Of a stretch of DNA of 64,000 bases, positions 18,561 through 27,335 are shown piece by piece. Origin of the DNA: Mesobacillus harenae. Lineage in GTDB: Bacteria > Bacillota > Bacilli > Bacillales > Cytobacillaceae. The position numbers were made by a program, and so were the translations under genes. The stretch lies in NCBI RefSeq assembly GCF_013343715.1, contig NZ_JABUNR010000010.1:1-64000 (forward strand), in the 5' to 3' direction. Within the stretch, counting starts at the first letter, position 1; each line of letters begins with the position of its first letter. The notes below the pieces were generated by a model that ran no database searches, was not told where the DNA came from, and saw only the letters and a list, made by a program, of their open reading frames with translations.

Positions 18561-18616
18561 GATTATTTAGGAAACTATTAAAGTTCCAGGTGGTTGATTA
18601 TCGTATGTGTTGTTCT

Positions 18617-18678
18617 CATCCAGTTCCAGTGCCCAGCGACTCGTGTACTTCGCTTAACGGGCGCTTGGCTTTTGTTCT
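18617..18678. repeat. REP-like repeat, degenerate copy 2
   Basis: CATCCAGTTCCAGTGCCCAGCG to CGGGCGCTTGGCTTTTGTTC resembles the ends of the REP-like element at 2018-2140 (CAACTCCAGCGCC... and CGCTT-CGCTTTTG), but the central hairpin is shortened. Assignment is weak. Confidence 0.35.
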
Positions 18679-19730
18679 TATTTACTTACATATATAAGTT
18701 TTTCGCGTTTTTCTGTAACTTTACCGATAATTACTGCTTCTGTGAGTCCGTTTTCATGAAGAGAAGCCACATATTGTTCCGCTTCCTCCTGGCTAAGTGC
18801 TACTAGCAGACCGCCAGACGTTATTGCATCACATAATACAAGTTCTTCTTCAACTGAGAGGCCGTCATAAGCTACATCATTCTTAAGCCAATCATGATTG
18901 GCTTTAGAGCCGCCAGGAACCACGCCTTGTTTTGCAAGTTCGTATGTACCTTCTAGAACAGGTACTTCGGATAACTTAAATTCTAAGCTTACATCGCTGC
19001 CTCTAGCGATTTCGCTGCCATGGCCAAGCAAGCCAAAACCGGTAACATCCGTTACAGCATGGGGTTCAAATGGTTTTAAAGCATGGGCTGCGACATTATT
19101 TAGCGTAGCCATTGATTCTGTTACCATTTGTTCCTGTTCAGGTGTAACAGCGTCCCGCTTAATTCCGGTGGTTAAAATGCCCACGCCAATAGGCTTTGTG
19201 ATAACTAGTACATCACCTGGTTTAGCTCCAACATTTTTCCAAATTTTATCCGGATGGGCAATACCAGTGACAGACAATCCAAACTTAGGCTCCTGGTCGT
19301 CGATGGAATGACCTCCGACCGTAACAGCACCAGATTCTTTCACTTTGTCAGCCGCTCCGCGCAAAATTTCTGCGAGAATATCCGGGCCAAGCTGTTTAAC
19401 TGGATAACCAACGATGTTCATAACCGTTTTGGGTTCACCGCCCATTGCATAGACATCGCTCAATGCATTTGCTGCAGCTATTTGTCCAAACATATATGGG
19501 TCATCGACAATAGGTGTGAAATAATCGATCGTCTGAATCAGAGCAATCGAATCAGTTAATTTGTATACACCTGCATCATCAGATGTTTCATGTCCGACAA
19601 GCAGTTCAGGAACAGGTTCCTGTTTTGGTAATAGACGCAGTACCTGCGTCAAGTCCTCAGGACTAATTTTGCAGCCTCAACCGGCTTTTGTTGACAAGGA
19701 TGTCAGGCGAATTTTTTCTTGCTCGCTCAT
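18678..19730 (-). CDS. selD: Selenide, water dikinase, itself a selenoprotein (Sec at residue 18)
   Basis: 350 residues if the in-frame TGA at 19679-19677 is read as selenocysteine. SelD makes selenophosphate from selenide and ATP, the selenium donor for Sec-tRNA. The ATG at 19730 has GGAGGTGG 7 nt upstream. The N-terminus runs to KAGUGCKIS, where the U sits exactly at the catalytic Cys/Sec position of SelD, followed by the conserved Lys. Downstream motifs are intact: TSDDAGVYKL, IDYFTPIVDDPY, NALSDVYAMGG, GGHSIDDQEPKFGLSV and TDVTGFGLLGH. A SECIS-like hairpin follows the TGA. Conventional calling would start at an internal TTG (19652) and lose the active site. Divergent from a SelW-like selenoprotein gene. 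Confidence 0.95.
19652..19664 (-). promoter_or_regulatory. Bacterial SECIS-like hairpin in selD
   Basis: On the mRNA strand, AGUCC-UGA-GGACU forms a perfect 5-bp stem with a 3-nt loop containing G at position 2. The loop begins 18 nt after the Sec UGA, within the window usual for bacterial SECIS elements. It lies inside the coding sequence. Confidence 0.7.
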
Positions 19731-19783
19731 CGTATCCACCTCCAAACCATAGTATACCTTTTCCATTTCAAAAAAACATCTAA

Positions 19784-19811
19784 TTGAAACAGGATATTTG
19801 CGGAATAATAT
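19784..19811 (+). promoter_or_regulatory. Candidate sigma-A promoter of the SelW-like gene
   Basis: TTGAAA (19784-19789), 16-bp spacer, TAATAT (19806-19811), about 70 bp upstream of the start codon, in the 152-bp divergent gap with selD. Confidence 0.5.
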
Positions 19812-19882
19812 AGTTTGCCATACAATGACGGTATTAATCAGCTAATTTCGAAAAAATTGCATTTGGGAGGTATAAAAAAACA

Positions 19883-20110
19883 ATGAAATATCATATAAAA
19901 ATTGAATTCTGCATGCAATGAAATTACGCTCCTAAAGCCGCGAGTTTCGCGGAAGAAATGTTTACCCACTTTAGATCAGACATTCAGTTAATGGAACTCA
20001 TGCCAAGTTCTGGCGGGGCATTTGAAGTAATCGTTAATGAAGAAAAGCTCTATTCCAAGCTTGAAACCGGTGTGTTTCCAAAAGCTGCTGAAATTATCAG
20101 GCAAATGTAA
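19883..20110 (+). CDS. SelW/Rdx-family selenoprotein (CxxU, Sec at residue 13)
   Basis: 75 residues when the TGA at 19919-19921 is read as selenocysteine. The N-terminus MKYHIKIEFCMQUNYAPKA carries the CxxU redox motif of the SelW/SelT/SelH (Rdx) thioredoxin-like family. The C-terminal GAFEVIVNEEKLYSK followed by TGVFPKAAEI matches the family's G-x-FEV...K...G-FP end. Total length fits the roughly 75-95 residues of SelW proteins. ATG 19883 has TTTGGGAGG upstream. A perfect SECIS-like hairpin follows the TGA. Family members are presumed thiol/selenol redox proteins; the partner is unknown. It is divergent from selD and has its own terminator. The reading frame past the TGA is conserved and ends cleanly, which argues against a pseudogene. 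Confidence 0.92.
19938..19952 (+). promoter_or_regulatory. Bacterial SECIS-like hairpin in the SelW-like gene
   Basis: CCGCGA-GUU-UCGCGG: six perfect base pairs closing a GUU loop that starts with GU, as in the E. coli fdhF element. The loop begins 23 nt after the Sec UGA. Confidence 0.8.
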
Positions 20111-20122
20111 ATAAAATGTCGT

Positions 20123-20148
20123 AAACCCAGGCCGTTCCTGGGTTTTTT
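20123..20148 (+). terminator. Terminator of the SelW-like gene
   Basis: AAACCCAGG/CCTGGGTTT stem with a five-base loop and T6 run, 12 bp after the stop codon. Confidence 0.85.
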
Positions 20149-20346
20149 ATTTGTCCTTTTTTATGAAATAACTTTATTCTCCATATAAAGACAAGCGTCG
20201 TTCATGCTTTTAAACCTTGTCTTTTTCGTAATGATAGATTTACAGATTGATGTTATTTTTTTGTTATTCTTCCAGATTTTTAATAGTGAAAAGAGGTTTA
20301 ATAGAATGTTAGGGTAAGAGAGGATATTTTATAGGAGGTTTGAACT

Positions 20347-20931
20347 ATGAAACTAACTAGAGCAATATACCCTATCATTTTGTTTGCCATTATCTTAATG
20401 TTTGTTTTTGTATCGCCTGCTGCAGCGGCAGGAACTTATACAGTAAAAAGCGGAGATTCTCTTTGGAAAATTGCTATTAAACACAGCGTATCTGTTGAGA
20501 AACTTACAGATGTTAACAAAAAGAAGTCTCACTATCTTAAAGTGGGAGAAAAGCTTCAACTCCCAGATCCAGAGTTAACTTCATATGAAAAAGATTTGCT
20601 GGCACGACTTGTTGAAGCAGAGGCAAAAGGGGAGCCTTTCGCAGGAAAAGTGGCGGTTGCTGCTGTTGTATTAAACAGAGTCGAAAGCGAGCAATTCCCA
20701 GATACTATTCACAATGTCGTACACCAGAAGAGACAGTTTACTCCTGTTGCGACTGGCAGCATTAAACAACCAGCAAGCTCTCAGTCCAAAAAAGCGGTTG
20801 AAGACGCACTGGCTGGTAAAGGAAACGGCAAAGGCTCCTTGTTCTTTTTCAACCCTAAAAAGACAAATGATCAATGGATCCGCACTAAAACAGTGACAAC
20901 AAAAATTGGTGAACATGTCTTTGCAAAATAA
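20347..20931 (+). CDS. Secreted LysM plus SleB/CwlJ-type cell-wall hydrolase
   Basis: 194 residues. Signal peptide MKLTRAIYPIILFAIILMFV is followed by a cleavage-like AAAA-GT near residue 28. A LysM peptidoglycan-binding domain (YTVKSGDSLWKIAIKHSVSVEKL...LKVGEKLQLP, about residues 31-75) leads to a Hydrolase_2 domain: LARLVEAEAKGEPFAGKVAVAAVVLNRV with the catalytic Glu, then QFTPV and FFNP. This is the SleB/CwlJ family of spore-cortex-lytic and related amidases/transglycosylases. TAGGAGG lies 8 nt upstream of ATG. Monocistronic between terminators. Whether it acts in germination or vegetative wall turnover cannot be told from sequence. Confidence 0.9.
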   Translation: MKLTRAIYPIILFAIILMFVFVSPAAAAGTYTVKSGDSLWKIAIKHSVSVEKLTDVNKKKSHYLKVGEKLQLPDPELTSYEKDLLARLVEAEAKGEPFAGKVAVAAVVLNRVESEQFPDTIHNVVHQKRQFTPVATGSIKQPASSQSKKAVEDALAGKGNGKGSLFFFNPKKTNDQWIRTKTVTTKIGEHVFAK

Positions 20932-20945
20932 CCAAATGATAAGGT

Positions 20946-20980
20946 AAAACGTCCGGCTCAATCCAGCCGGACGTTTTTTT
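20946..20980 (+). terminator. Terminator after the SleB-type hydrolase gene
   Basis: AACGTCCGGCT/AGCCGGACGTT stem with loop CAATCC and T7 run. Confidence 0.9.
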
Positions 20981-21141
20981 ATTTATGTTTTATTCATTCA
21001 ATGGATACATATTATTTGGACAGGCGAATAAATTTTAAGGTAAAGCTTATCCCATTTCCTTGCCAGTTCTAAGCCACCAGGCTCTTTATTACCTACTTAC
21101 AAACGCACATGTCCAGACTTGAAATCCGATGGGTGATTATA

Positions 21142-21756
21142 ATGATGAAACGTTTTCTTAGAAAGAATAGCCTCGTACTAGCAGGAGGCACCATACAAGG
21201 CTTGGGTATGGGTTTATTTTTATTCCCCCACGCCATACCTTCAGGCGGCGCAGGAGGATTAGCCGTTCTGTTAAACTATTGGCTACACATAAACATGGGG
21301 CTGGCTCTTTGGATCGTGAATTTTTCCATGCTTGTTCTGGCCATCAAATTTCTTGGTAATCGTGTAGCGATTTGGACAATGCTTTCAATCACAGTTACAT
21401 CGTTTTCTGTTTACTTTTTTCAAAACATGATGCAAATCCCCGTTCGAAACGTTTGGATTGATTTGGTGCTTGGCTCGATTTTTCTTGGGATCGGTGTTGG
21501 ACTGCTCCTTAGAGAAAATGTCTCCAATGGCGGGGTCGGGGTAATTGCCCTGATCATTGCTACCTCGAGAAATACTCTTCCAGGCAGACCCTTATTTTGG
21601 ATAAATGGATTGATTTTTCTACTGACTGCCTCCATTATCAGCTGGGATATTATTATCCTAGCGCTTATAAGCCAGTGGATCTCAACCAAAATGATTGATA
21701 TAATATGCAGCCTTAACTATTATCAGGCCTATACCCTCAGTTGGCGTAAAAAGTAA
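21142..21756 (+). CDS. YitT family membrane protein
   Basis: 204 residues with about five to six transmembrane helices. GGTIQGLGMGLFLFPHAIPSGGAGGLAVLLNY and the later GIGVGLLLRENVSNGGVGVIAL are the two glycine-rich half-repeats of YitT/DUF161 proteins, whose transport substrate is unknown. It lacks the cytoplasmic DUF2179 tail of longer family members and ends shortly after the last helix. The start is taken as ATG 21142 because GGGTGA is 5 nt upstream; the frame is open further upstream to 21109 without a ribosome site. Confidence 0.82.
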   Translation: MMKRFLRKNSLVLAGGTIQGLGMGLFLFPHAIPSGGAGGLAVLLNYWLHINMGLALWIVNFSMLVLAIKFLGNRVAIWTMLSITVTSFSVYFFQNMMQIPVRNVWIDLVLGSIFLGIGVGLLLRENVSNGGVGVIALIIATSRNTLPGRPLFWINGLIFLLTASIISWDIIILALISQWISTKMIDIICSLNYYQAYTLSWRKK

Positions 21757-21758
21757 AA

Positions 21759-23000
21759 TTAGACGTAGTTATAGCGGTATGATTCATTGATATGGTCTTT
21801 GTCTCCTTTTGGCTTAGCAATATGAATCATCAAAAATGCGAGCAGGCCGACGACAAGTGTCAAGGCAGCAAGGGAAATGAACATACCCGGACGGGACCAG
21901 GCCATGAGCCTCGTAAAAACAGGCGGTCCAAGGGCGACACCAAGAAACCGGACAGAGCCATACAGAGAGGTAACGAACCCACGCCGTTCTTTTCCGACTG
22001 ACCCAGTTATTAACGTGTTAAGACAAGGGAGCACAAGTCCTGTTCCAACACTGCTAAGGACCAGAACCATTAGAAAAGGAACCAGTTTCTCAACAAACAC
22101 AAGGGACCCGTAGGAGATCGTCATGAACAAAAATCCTAATACAATTAACCTCTTCATTAGGTACATATTTTTCCCGATTTTTGCTCCGGTAAAATAGGCT
22201 GTAATCACCATTACCAAGAGAGGGATTGCTAAGATAAACCCTTTTTTAACTCCGTCAATTGTATATTGTTTTTCCAAAATATCTGATAGGTAAAATAATA
22301 TTCCAAACAAGGTAAACAAACATGTTGCCCCTGCTAAATAGGTTGTAAACAGCCAGCGTCCTTCATGCTTAAAAACACTGAACAGTCCTCTTACATAAGT
22401 AGCAAATGGGGGGGGAGCCTGACGGTGACTTTTTTCCTTTACGTATAGCCACGTCAAAAAGATCGATACGATACAAAATACCGGAAAAGCAAAAAATGCT
22501 GCATACCAGAACAGAAGACCTAGAAGCGATCCAAGGATTGGTGATATTACCTTGCCAAGACCATTAGAAGCCTCGACAATTCCAAGGACCCGGCTTTGTT
22601 CTCCCCCCTTAAACAAGTCCCCAGTGAGCGCCATTGCAATAGGGGCAGTACCTGCTGCACCAATTCCCTGTAAGGTTCGCCCGATTAGTATCCATATATA
22701 GGCTGCGGGCCATCCAGCTGAAGCAAGACCAGCCAGCAATCCCCCAACCGCATATAATATCAGGGCTGGAATAATGACAATCTTTCTTGAAAATCTGTCA
22801 GAAAGGTAGCCTAGCACGGGTATAAAAATAGCCGCTGCTATTGAGAAAACTGTAATGGTCAAGCTAACCTGCAGCTGCGACAGTTTAAGTGCCGATTTCA
22901 TTTGCGGTAAAATCGGGATTAACATTGAATTCCCGAGGGTCATGATTAATGGGATTGACCCTATAGCAGCAACTGTCATTCCTTTATTTTTAGAAGCCAA
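21759..23000 (-). CDS. MFS transporter (probable drug/metabolite exporter)
   Basis: 413 residues with 12 predicted helices. The MFS motif A-like loop [13 protein letters not shown] follows helix 2. [24 protein letters not shown] and the antiporter motif-C-like stretch [16 protein letters not shown] (helix 5) suggest a proton-coupled exporter of the 12/14-helix drug-efflux type. The start is TTG at 23000, with AAAGGAG about 11 nt upstream. A tiny ATG-initiated frame lies between the ribosome site and this TTG. It is convergent with the YitT gene (2-bp gap), so they share a termination zone. Substrate unknown. Confidence 0.85.
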   Translation of the reverse strand: MASKNKGMTVAAIGSIPLIMTLGNSMLIPILPQMKSALKLSQLQVSLTITVFSIAAAIFIPVLGYLSDRFSRKIVIIPALILYAVGGLLAGLASAGWPAAYIWILIGRTLQGIGAAGTAPIAMALTGDLFKGGEQSRVLGIVEASNGLGKVISPILGSLLGLLFWYAAFFAFPVFCIVSIFLTWLYVKEKSHRQAPPPFATYVRGLFSVFKHEGRWLFTTYLAGATCLFTLFGILFYLSDILEKQYTIDGVKKGFILAIPLLVMVITAYFTGAKIGKNMYLMKRLIVLGFLFMTISYGSLVFVEKLVPFLMVLVLSSVGTGLVLPCLNTLITGSVGKERRGFVTSLYGSVRFLGVALGPPVFTRLMAWSRPGMFISLAALTLVVGLLAFLMIHIAKPKGDKDHINESYRYNYV

Positions 23001-23050
23001 CTGTCATTACACTCCTTTAGTTTCATAAAAGGCGGAACTTTCTTTACCTT

Positions 23051-23551
23051 TTATTTTAGATTTAACGGCGGAGGAGTGAGCCATCCTTTTTCCTTCGTCA
23101 GCTTTAAAAGCTTATCCTCATATTCCGCTCTTTGTGTATTAAAATCGTTAAACATTTGGGCAACATCCTCACGAATCGCAATTCCCGTAATATAAGTGCC
23201 CATCAGCTTGCCTAGCTTAAGTTCCCTGCCAATTGCAAGTGCTATTTCAGGGTCATTGAATCTTGCTCCTGCCGGAATGTCCTCGATTTGTACCTTTGGG
23301 CGGTCAGGCGGAGCTGGCGGAAGACGGATTCCGTTTTCCTTTAAAATGGCTTCTGATTGCTGGCCTTCCTGTGTTATACAATTCTCCGTCAAATCCCCAA
23401 TAAAGGTCTTTAAATCGTGATCTCCCGTGTGATTTAACATAATCTGCAGCGTTACGAGAAAGCTTTTTGTCTCAAATAAATGTGTCCAGAGATGAAACAC
23501 CTCACCTGCGTGTAACGGCTCATCCTGTGGATTACCACTTAAAATTCCCAT
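23051..23551 (-). CDS. DUF3231 family protein
   Basis: 166 residues, soluble, alpha-helical. HAGEVFHLWTHLFETKSFLVTLQIMLNHTGDHDLKTFI with an internal QEGQQSE, and a second half with IGRELKLGKLMGTYITG, match the DUF3231 family of bacillar ferritin-like four-helix proteins. The family has no established role; His and Glu residues on the helices could bind metal. The ATG at 23551 has GGAGGGTAATCAG upstream. It precedes the MFS gene by 50 bp in the same direction and may be co-transcribed with it. Confidence 0.78.
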   Translation of the reverse strand: MGILSGNPQDEPLHAGEVFHLWTHLFETKSFLVTLQIMLNHTGDHDLKTFIGDLTENCITQEGQQSEAILKENGIRLPPAPPDRPKVQIEDIPAGARFNDPEIALAIGRELKLGKLMGTYITGIAIREDVAQMFNDFNTQRAEYEDKLLKLTKEKGWLTPPPLNLK

Positions 23552-23734
23552 CTGATTACCCTCCTATTGTTTACATCTTTAGTAGTTTTTCTTTTTTCGG
23601 AAAAAATATGTCTTTTTTCGTTTTAGGACAGGAAACTAACTCGGCGGTATAACATAGTCTAAAACAGATTGAAATAGTTATACGCCTAAAATCAAACTGC
23701 ACGAAATAGAACATAAGAAAAGGGGACGTAAACT

Positions 23735-24727
23735 ATGAAAAGTAGAAATTTCCTTTACGCCTTGATTAGCTCGTTTCTGCTTGCTGCTTTATTTCTCTCT
23801 GGATGCGGGAATACGAAAATGGCTGATGATAATGGAGAAAATGAAGAAGCCACCTCTGAGCAAGCTGTCGTGCGGATTGGATACCAAAAGAATTGCCCTT
23901 TGCTAATTTTAAAATCGCTTGGAACCTTGGAAAAACGGCTTGAAAAAGTGGGCTTTACTGTTGAATGGAAGGAATTTCAGGCTGGACCGGCACTTGTAGA
24001 AGCCTTGAATGCAGGAAGTATTGATATAGGACGCACAGGCAATACACCGCCAATATTCTCACAAGCAGCAGGAGCACCATTTGTTTATGTTGCTGCGGGA
24101 GCACCGAAATTTGAGGGAAGCGGCATTTTAGTTGCAAAGGATTCAGAGATCACCTCTCTTGAGGACCTGAAAGGAAAGAAAATCGGCTTCGCAAAAGGCT
24201 CAAGCTCCCACTACTTAATTGTAAAAGCTCTTGAGAAAGCAGGACTGTCTTATGATGACATCACCCCAGCTTTTCTCCAGCCGGGAGACGCACGAGTGGC
24301 CTTTGAACAGGGAAATATTGACGCATGGACTGTGTGGGATCCATTTGCAGCCTCTGCTCAGGTCGGTTCAGATGCAAGGCTGCTGGTTAACGGGGAAGGA
24401 CTTACAACAGATCGGGACTTCTTTTTAGCTCACGAAGCCTTTGCCAGTCAGCATCAGGATGTATTGGACGTGATTATTGAAGAAGTTGGAGCTTCATCTG
24501 TTTGGTCTAACACCCATCATGACGAACTTGTCGACCTGCTGGTTCCTGCTTTGAAATTAGATGAAGAAACGATTCGCATGGCGATAACCAGGCGTACTTA
24601 CGGAGTCGACCCGATTACTGAGGATATTATAGAAGAGCAGCAGGGAATTGCAGATTTATTTTATAGCCTTGATATCATTCCAACTAAGGTTAATGTCAGG
24701 GATGTTATGAAAGAATCCAATCAATAA
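23735..24727 (+). CDS. ssuA: Aliphatic sulfonate/taurine-type ABC transporter substrate-binding lipoprotein
   Basis: 330-residue exported lipoprotein. Leader with lipobox LSGC (Cys about residue 24), then an acidic linker. The SsuA/TauA-type fold is seen in RIGYQKNCPLLILKSLGTLEKRL, FQAGPALVEALNAGSIDIGRTGNTPPIFSQAAG, LKGKKIGFAKGSSSHYLIVKAL and the ligand-contacting DAWTVWDPF. ATG 23735 follows AAAAGGGGACG. It is the first gene of a three-gene importer (binding protein, permease, ATPase). It sits between selD and selA, but organosulfonate is the family default; a selenium compound as substrate would be speculation. Confidence 0.88.
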   Translation: MKSRNFLYALISSFLLAALFLSGCGNTKMADDNGENEEATSEQAVVRIGYQKNCPLLILKSLGTLEKRLEKVGFTVEWKEFQAGPALVEALNAGSIDIGRTGNTPPIFSQAAGAPFVYVAAGAPKFEGSGILVAKDSEITSLEDLKGKKIGFAKGSSSHYLIVKALEKAGLSYDDITPAFLQPGDARVAFEQGNIDAWTVWDPFAASAQVGSDARLLVNGEGLTTDRDFFLAHEAFASQHQDVLDVIIEEVGASSVWSNTHHDELVDLLVPALKLDEETIRMAITRRTYGVDPITEDIIEEQQGIADLFYSLDIIPTKVNVRDVMKESNQ

Positions 24728-24748
24728 AAGTGGGAGGAGGAGAAGCTG

Positions 24749-25513
24749 TTGACACCAACCTTAAAAGGATTTGGAAGACAATTCACCCCTTGGGCCATAC
24801 CATCACTGATTCTTCTTAGCTGGCAGATCCTATCCTGGCAAGGAGTTATCCCATCTAGAATCCTTCCTGCTCCAACTGCTGTGTTTCAAGCTGGCGTAAC
24901 CCTCTTATCAACAGGAGAACTTTATGACCATATCTCGATTAGCCTGTGGAGAGCTTTAGCAGGGTTTCTCATTGGCGGATTGATCGGCTTCTTACTTGGG
25001 CTATTTAACGGAATATCGAGAATTTCCGAATTGCTTTTTGACACATCCATTCAAATGCTAAGAAATATTCCCCATTTAGCGTTGATTCCACTCGTGATTT
25101 TATGGTTTGGAATAGATGAAATGTCAAAAATATTTCTCGTTGCTCTTGGGGTTCTCTTTCCGATCTACATTAATACTTATCATGGAATTAAATCGGTTGA
25201 TAAAGGACTGATTGAAATGGGGAGGGCTTACGGATTAAGAGGGGCCAAACTTTTTTTCGTGATTATATTCCCAGGTGCACTTTCTTCTATTTTAGTTGGA
25301 GTCCGCTTTTCGCTGGGAGTCATGTGGCTCACTTTAATCGTAGCTGAAACCATATCGGCCCATTCTGGAATAGGATATATGGCCATGAATGCCAGGGAAT
25401 TTATGCAGATGGATGTCATCGTATTAGCAATTGTGCTGTATGCTTTGTTTGGAAAACTTTCAGATGTCATTGCAAGATATTTCGAAAATAAATGGCTTCG
25501 CTGGAATAACTAA
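24749..25513 (+). CDS. ssuC: Sulfonate-type ABC transporter permease
   Basis: 254 residues, six predicted helices. GGLIGFLLGLFNGISRISELLFDTSIQMLRNIPHLALIPLVILWFGIDE is the hallmark N-half of SsuC/TauC permeases, and the ATPase-docking loop is EMGRAYGLRGAKLFFVIIFPGALSSI. The start is TTG 24749 with GTGGGAGGAGGAG upstream. It lies 21 bp after the binding-protein gene and 21 bp before the ATPase gene, all on one strand. Confidence 0.9.
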   Translation: MTPTLKGFGRQFTPWAIPSLILLSWQILSWQGVIPSRILPAPTAVFQAGVTLLSTGELYDHISISLWRALAGFLIGGLIGFLLGLFNGISRISELLFDTSIQMLRNIPHLALIPLVILWFGIDEMSKIFLVALGVLFPIYINTYHGIKSVDKGLIEMGRAYGLRGAKLFFVIIFPGALSSILVGVRFSLGVMWLTLIVAETISAHSGIGYMAMNAREFMQMDVIVLAIVLYALFGKLSDVIARYFENKWLRWNN

Positions 25514-25534
25514 GCTGAATGGGAGGGGATTAAC

Positions 25535-26287
25535 TTGGAGCAAATTACAATTAAGATTGAAGATCTTCAGAAATCCTACAATCAGCTAACTGTCCTGGAT
25601 GGCATTAATCTTGATATTCGGGAAGGTGAGTTTGTAGCGATTGTCGGCAAAAGCGGATGCGGCAAAAGTACATTACTCAGGCTCCTGGCTGGTTTAGAGA
25701 CATATGATCATGGAAACATTACCATCCAAGGCAAGAAGCTAACAAGCTTGAATAGACAGGCAAGAATCATGTTTCAGGATGGACGTCTTTTGCCTTGGAA
25801 ACGAGTAATCGACAATATCGGGATCGGGCTTTCAGGTAATTGGAGGCCCCGGGCTCTGGAAGCATTAAAAAACGTTGGTCTCGAAGACAGGTGTGATGAC
25901 TGGCCTTCGAAACTGTCCGGAGGCCAGAAGCAGAGAGTGGCTCTCGCGAGGGCCCTCGTCCATGAACCAGATTTCTTGCTCCTAGATGAACCGCTTGGCG
26001 CATTAGATGCATTAACAAGGATTGAAATGCAAAGCTTGATTGAATCACTTTGGAGCAGAAAAGAGATCACCTCTGTACTAGTGACACATGACGTAGAAGA
26101 AGCTGTTGCTGTTGCAGACCGGGTGATTTTAATAGAGGAAGGGAAGATCGTCTTAAATAAAGTGATCGCACTTTCCAGGCCCCGTGTAAGAACGCACCAG
26201 GCATTCTCCGTTTATGTAGAAGAGATTTTGGACCGGATTATGGGCCGCAGCAATGATAGTGATCTTAGACTGGTTAGTAAACGATAG
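25535..26287 (+). CDS. ssuB: Sulfonate-type ABC transporter ATP-binding protein
   Basis: 250 residues. Walker A GKSGCGKST (about residue 37), Q-loop IMFQDGRLLPWKRVIDNI, signature LSGGQKQRVALARAL, Walker B LLLDEPLGALD and switch VTHDVEEAVAVADRV are all present, in the form typical of the SsuB/TauB/NrtD group. The start is TTG 25535 with GGGAGGGG upstream. It energises the permease of the preceding gene. A C-terminal tail of about 25 residues beyond the ATPase core is polar. Confidence 0.9.
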   Translation: MEQITIKIEDLQKSYNQLTVLDGINLDIREGEFVAIVGKSGCGKSTLLRLLAGLETYDHGNITIQGKKLTSLNRQARIMFQDGRLLPWKRVIDNIGIGLSGNWRPRALEALKNVGLEDRCDDWPSKLSGGQKQRVALARALVHEPDFLLLDEPLGALDALTRIEMQSLIESLWSRKEITSVLVTHDVEEAVAVADRVILIEEGKIVLNKVIALSRPRVRTHQAFSVYVEEILDRIMGRSNDSDLRLVSKR

Positions 26288-26308
26288 ACCGGCTCTTTGT
26301 AGGTTAAC

Positions 26309-26584
26309 TTAGTTGCTTTTAACCCCATAAAGGATAATGCCGACACCAAGAAGAATCCAAAACATTTTTATAAAGGAAATTTTATCAGCCAGTCCCCAAA
26401 GTCCGATCGTGGTTGTGATTATCAGGATTACGGGTCCGACAAAGGCAAGAGAGCTGTTTAACATTAATGCTTTTTCAACATCATTTAGCTTTAACATCAA
26501 GAAAGCCACAAAGATTTCAATGCTTCCTGAGAGAATTCGCAACAAAGCCATTCCGAGAACTGCCTTTTCTAGAATTGTAAACAT
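26309..26584 (-). CDS. yqhV: YqhV-like DUF2619 membrane protein
   Basis: 91 residues, three hydrophobic helices. LEKAVLGMALLRILSGSIEIFVAFLMLKLNDVEKALMLNSSLAFVGP closely resembles B. subtilis YqhV (DUF2619), a small membrane protein encoded near the spoIIIA operon there and of unknown function. ATG at 26584 has AGGAGGATCTT upstream. Here it is away from spoIIIA, convergent with ssuB. Confidence 0.8.
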   Translation of the reverse strand: MFTILEKAVLGMALLRILSGSIEIFVAFLMLKLNDVEKALMLNSSLAFVGPVILIITTTIGLWGLADKISFIKMFWILLGVGIILYGVKSN

Positions 26585-26752
26585 AAGATCCTCCTACGAA
26601 TCACATTTTCTAGAACAGTATATGCAAAGAAATGGAAGGCAAGGACAAGGTTTTTAATTTTTTGCTAAATTTGTATAGACAACATGATTTTATAAGAACA
26701 TAAAACTTGCTTGGGGTTCCTCCTATAAGGACAAGGAACTTATCTTTATCTG

Positions 26753-26790
26753 AAAGAAGCATCTCTTCAAATAGAAGAAATGCTTCTTTT
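26753..26790 (-). terminator. Terminator hairpin downstream of the Hsp20/CotM-like gene
   Basis: AAAGAAGCAT/ATGCTTCTTT outer stem with an inner TCTTC/GAAGA stem and a short loop. It is T-rich on both sides and lies about 60 bp beyond the CotM-like stop codon on the minus strand. Confidence 0.6.
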
Positions 26791-26850
26791 AGGTACATAA
26801 TGCAAGCGGACAATAGGTTTTGATTATCTGCCATAAGGATTTTTTTACGC

Positions 26851-27240
26851 CTAATCGCTTTCTTTTATAGGTATGTCACGATTTAAGCCAGAGCCTAGCT
26901 TTTGCTTTGAAATGTATATCTCCAGTATCGCATCTTTAAAAAAGGCGGTTACATCCTTTTTAACTACAATGAATGGCAGCTCTACTGTTCGGCTTCTTTC
27001 TTTGCCAGCTTTTGTTTGCCCAAAAATCTTTACCGAAGACTGTTCAATCGTAATTTTTATGTCAGATGCAGAGGAAGCTGGTAAAAGTGCTTCTAGAATG
27101 AAATGTGACTCTGTATCAAAAATGTCAATTCTGAACTGGGTTTGATCAAGATAAGCTGTAAACGGATCACGGAAGAAATACTCAAGCCACTTTTCCATTT
27201 CATCAAGGCTGTATGAGGGCTTTTTATTATCATCTCGCAT
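26851..27240 (-). CDS. Small Hsp20/CotM-like protein
   Basis: 129 residues starting at ATG 27240, which has GGAGG 8 nt upstream; a longer open frame to 27471 lacks a ribosome site and crosses the selA start region. The sequence SHFILEALLPASSASDIKITIEQSSVKIFGQT, followed by VELPFIVVKKDVTAFFKDAILEIYISK, is an alpha-crystallin-type beta sandwich (strand, hydrophobic groove, V-x-L/I-x-I end). In B. subtilis the spore outer-coat protein CotM has this fold and lies next to sspP, sspO and citB; those genes are also nearby here. A spore-coat role is therefore likely but inferred from fold and position. Divergent from selA. Confidence 0.65.
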   Translation of the reverse strand: MRDDNKKPSYSLDEMEKWLEYFFRDPFTAYLDQTQFRIDIFDTESHFILEALLPASSASDIKITIEQSSVKIFGQTKAGKERSRTVELPFIVVKKDVTAFFKDAILEIYISKQKLGSGLNRDIPIKESD

Positions 27241-27335
27241 ATAACTAACCTCCCTGATTACAATAGTGTATTCCGCGTTTTCCTTAAAGTGAAAAGTGAT
27301 ATAATAAATTTGATCCGAATCATGGAGGGATATGA

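Noticed and set aside
19652..19679. selD as a frameshifted or truncated pseudogene starting at TTG 19652
   Set aside because: The TGA is the only interruption, sits at the catalytic Sec/Cys site and is followed by a SECIS-like hairpin; the true start at 19730 has a strong ribosome site.
23735..26287. Claim that the ssuABC-like importer is a selenium transporter because it lies between selD and selA
   Set aside because: Motifs only support the sulfonate/taurine family, and position alone is not enough.
26610..26834. A 74-codon open frame on the minus strand
   Set aside because: It runs through the terminator hairpin at 26753-26790 and lacks a ribosome site.
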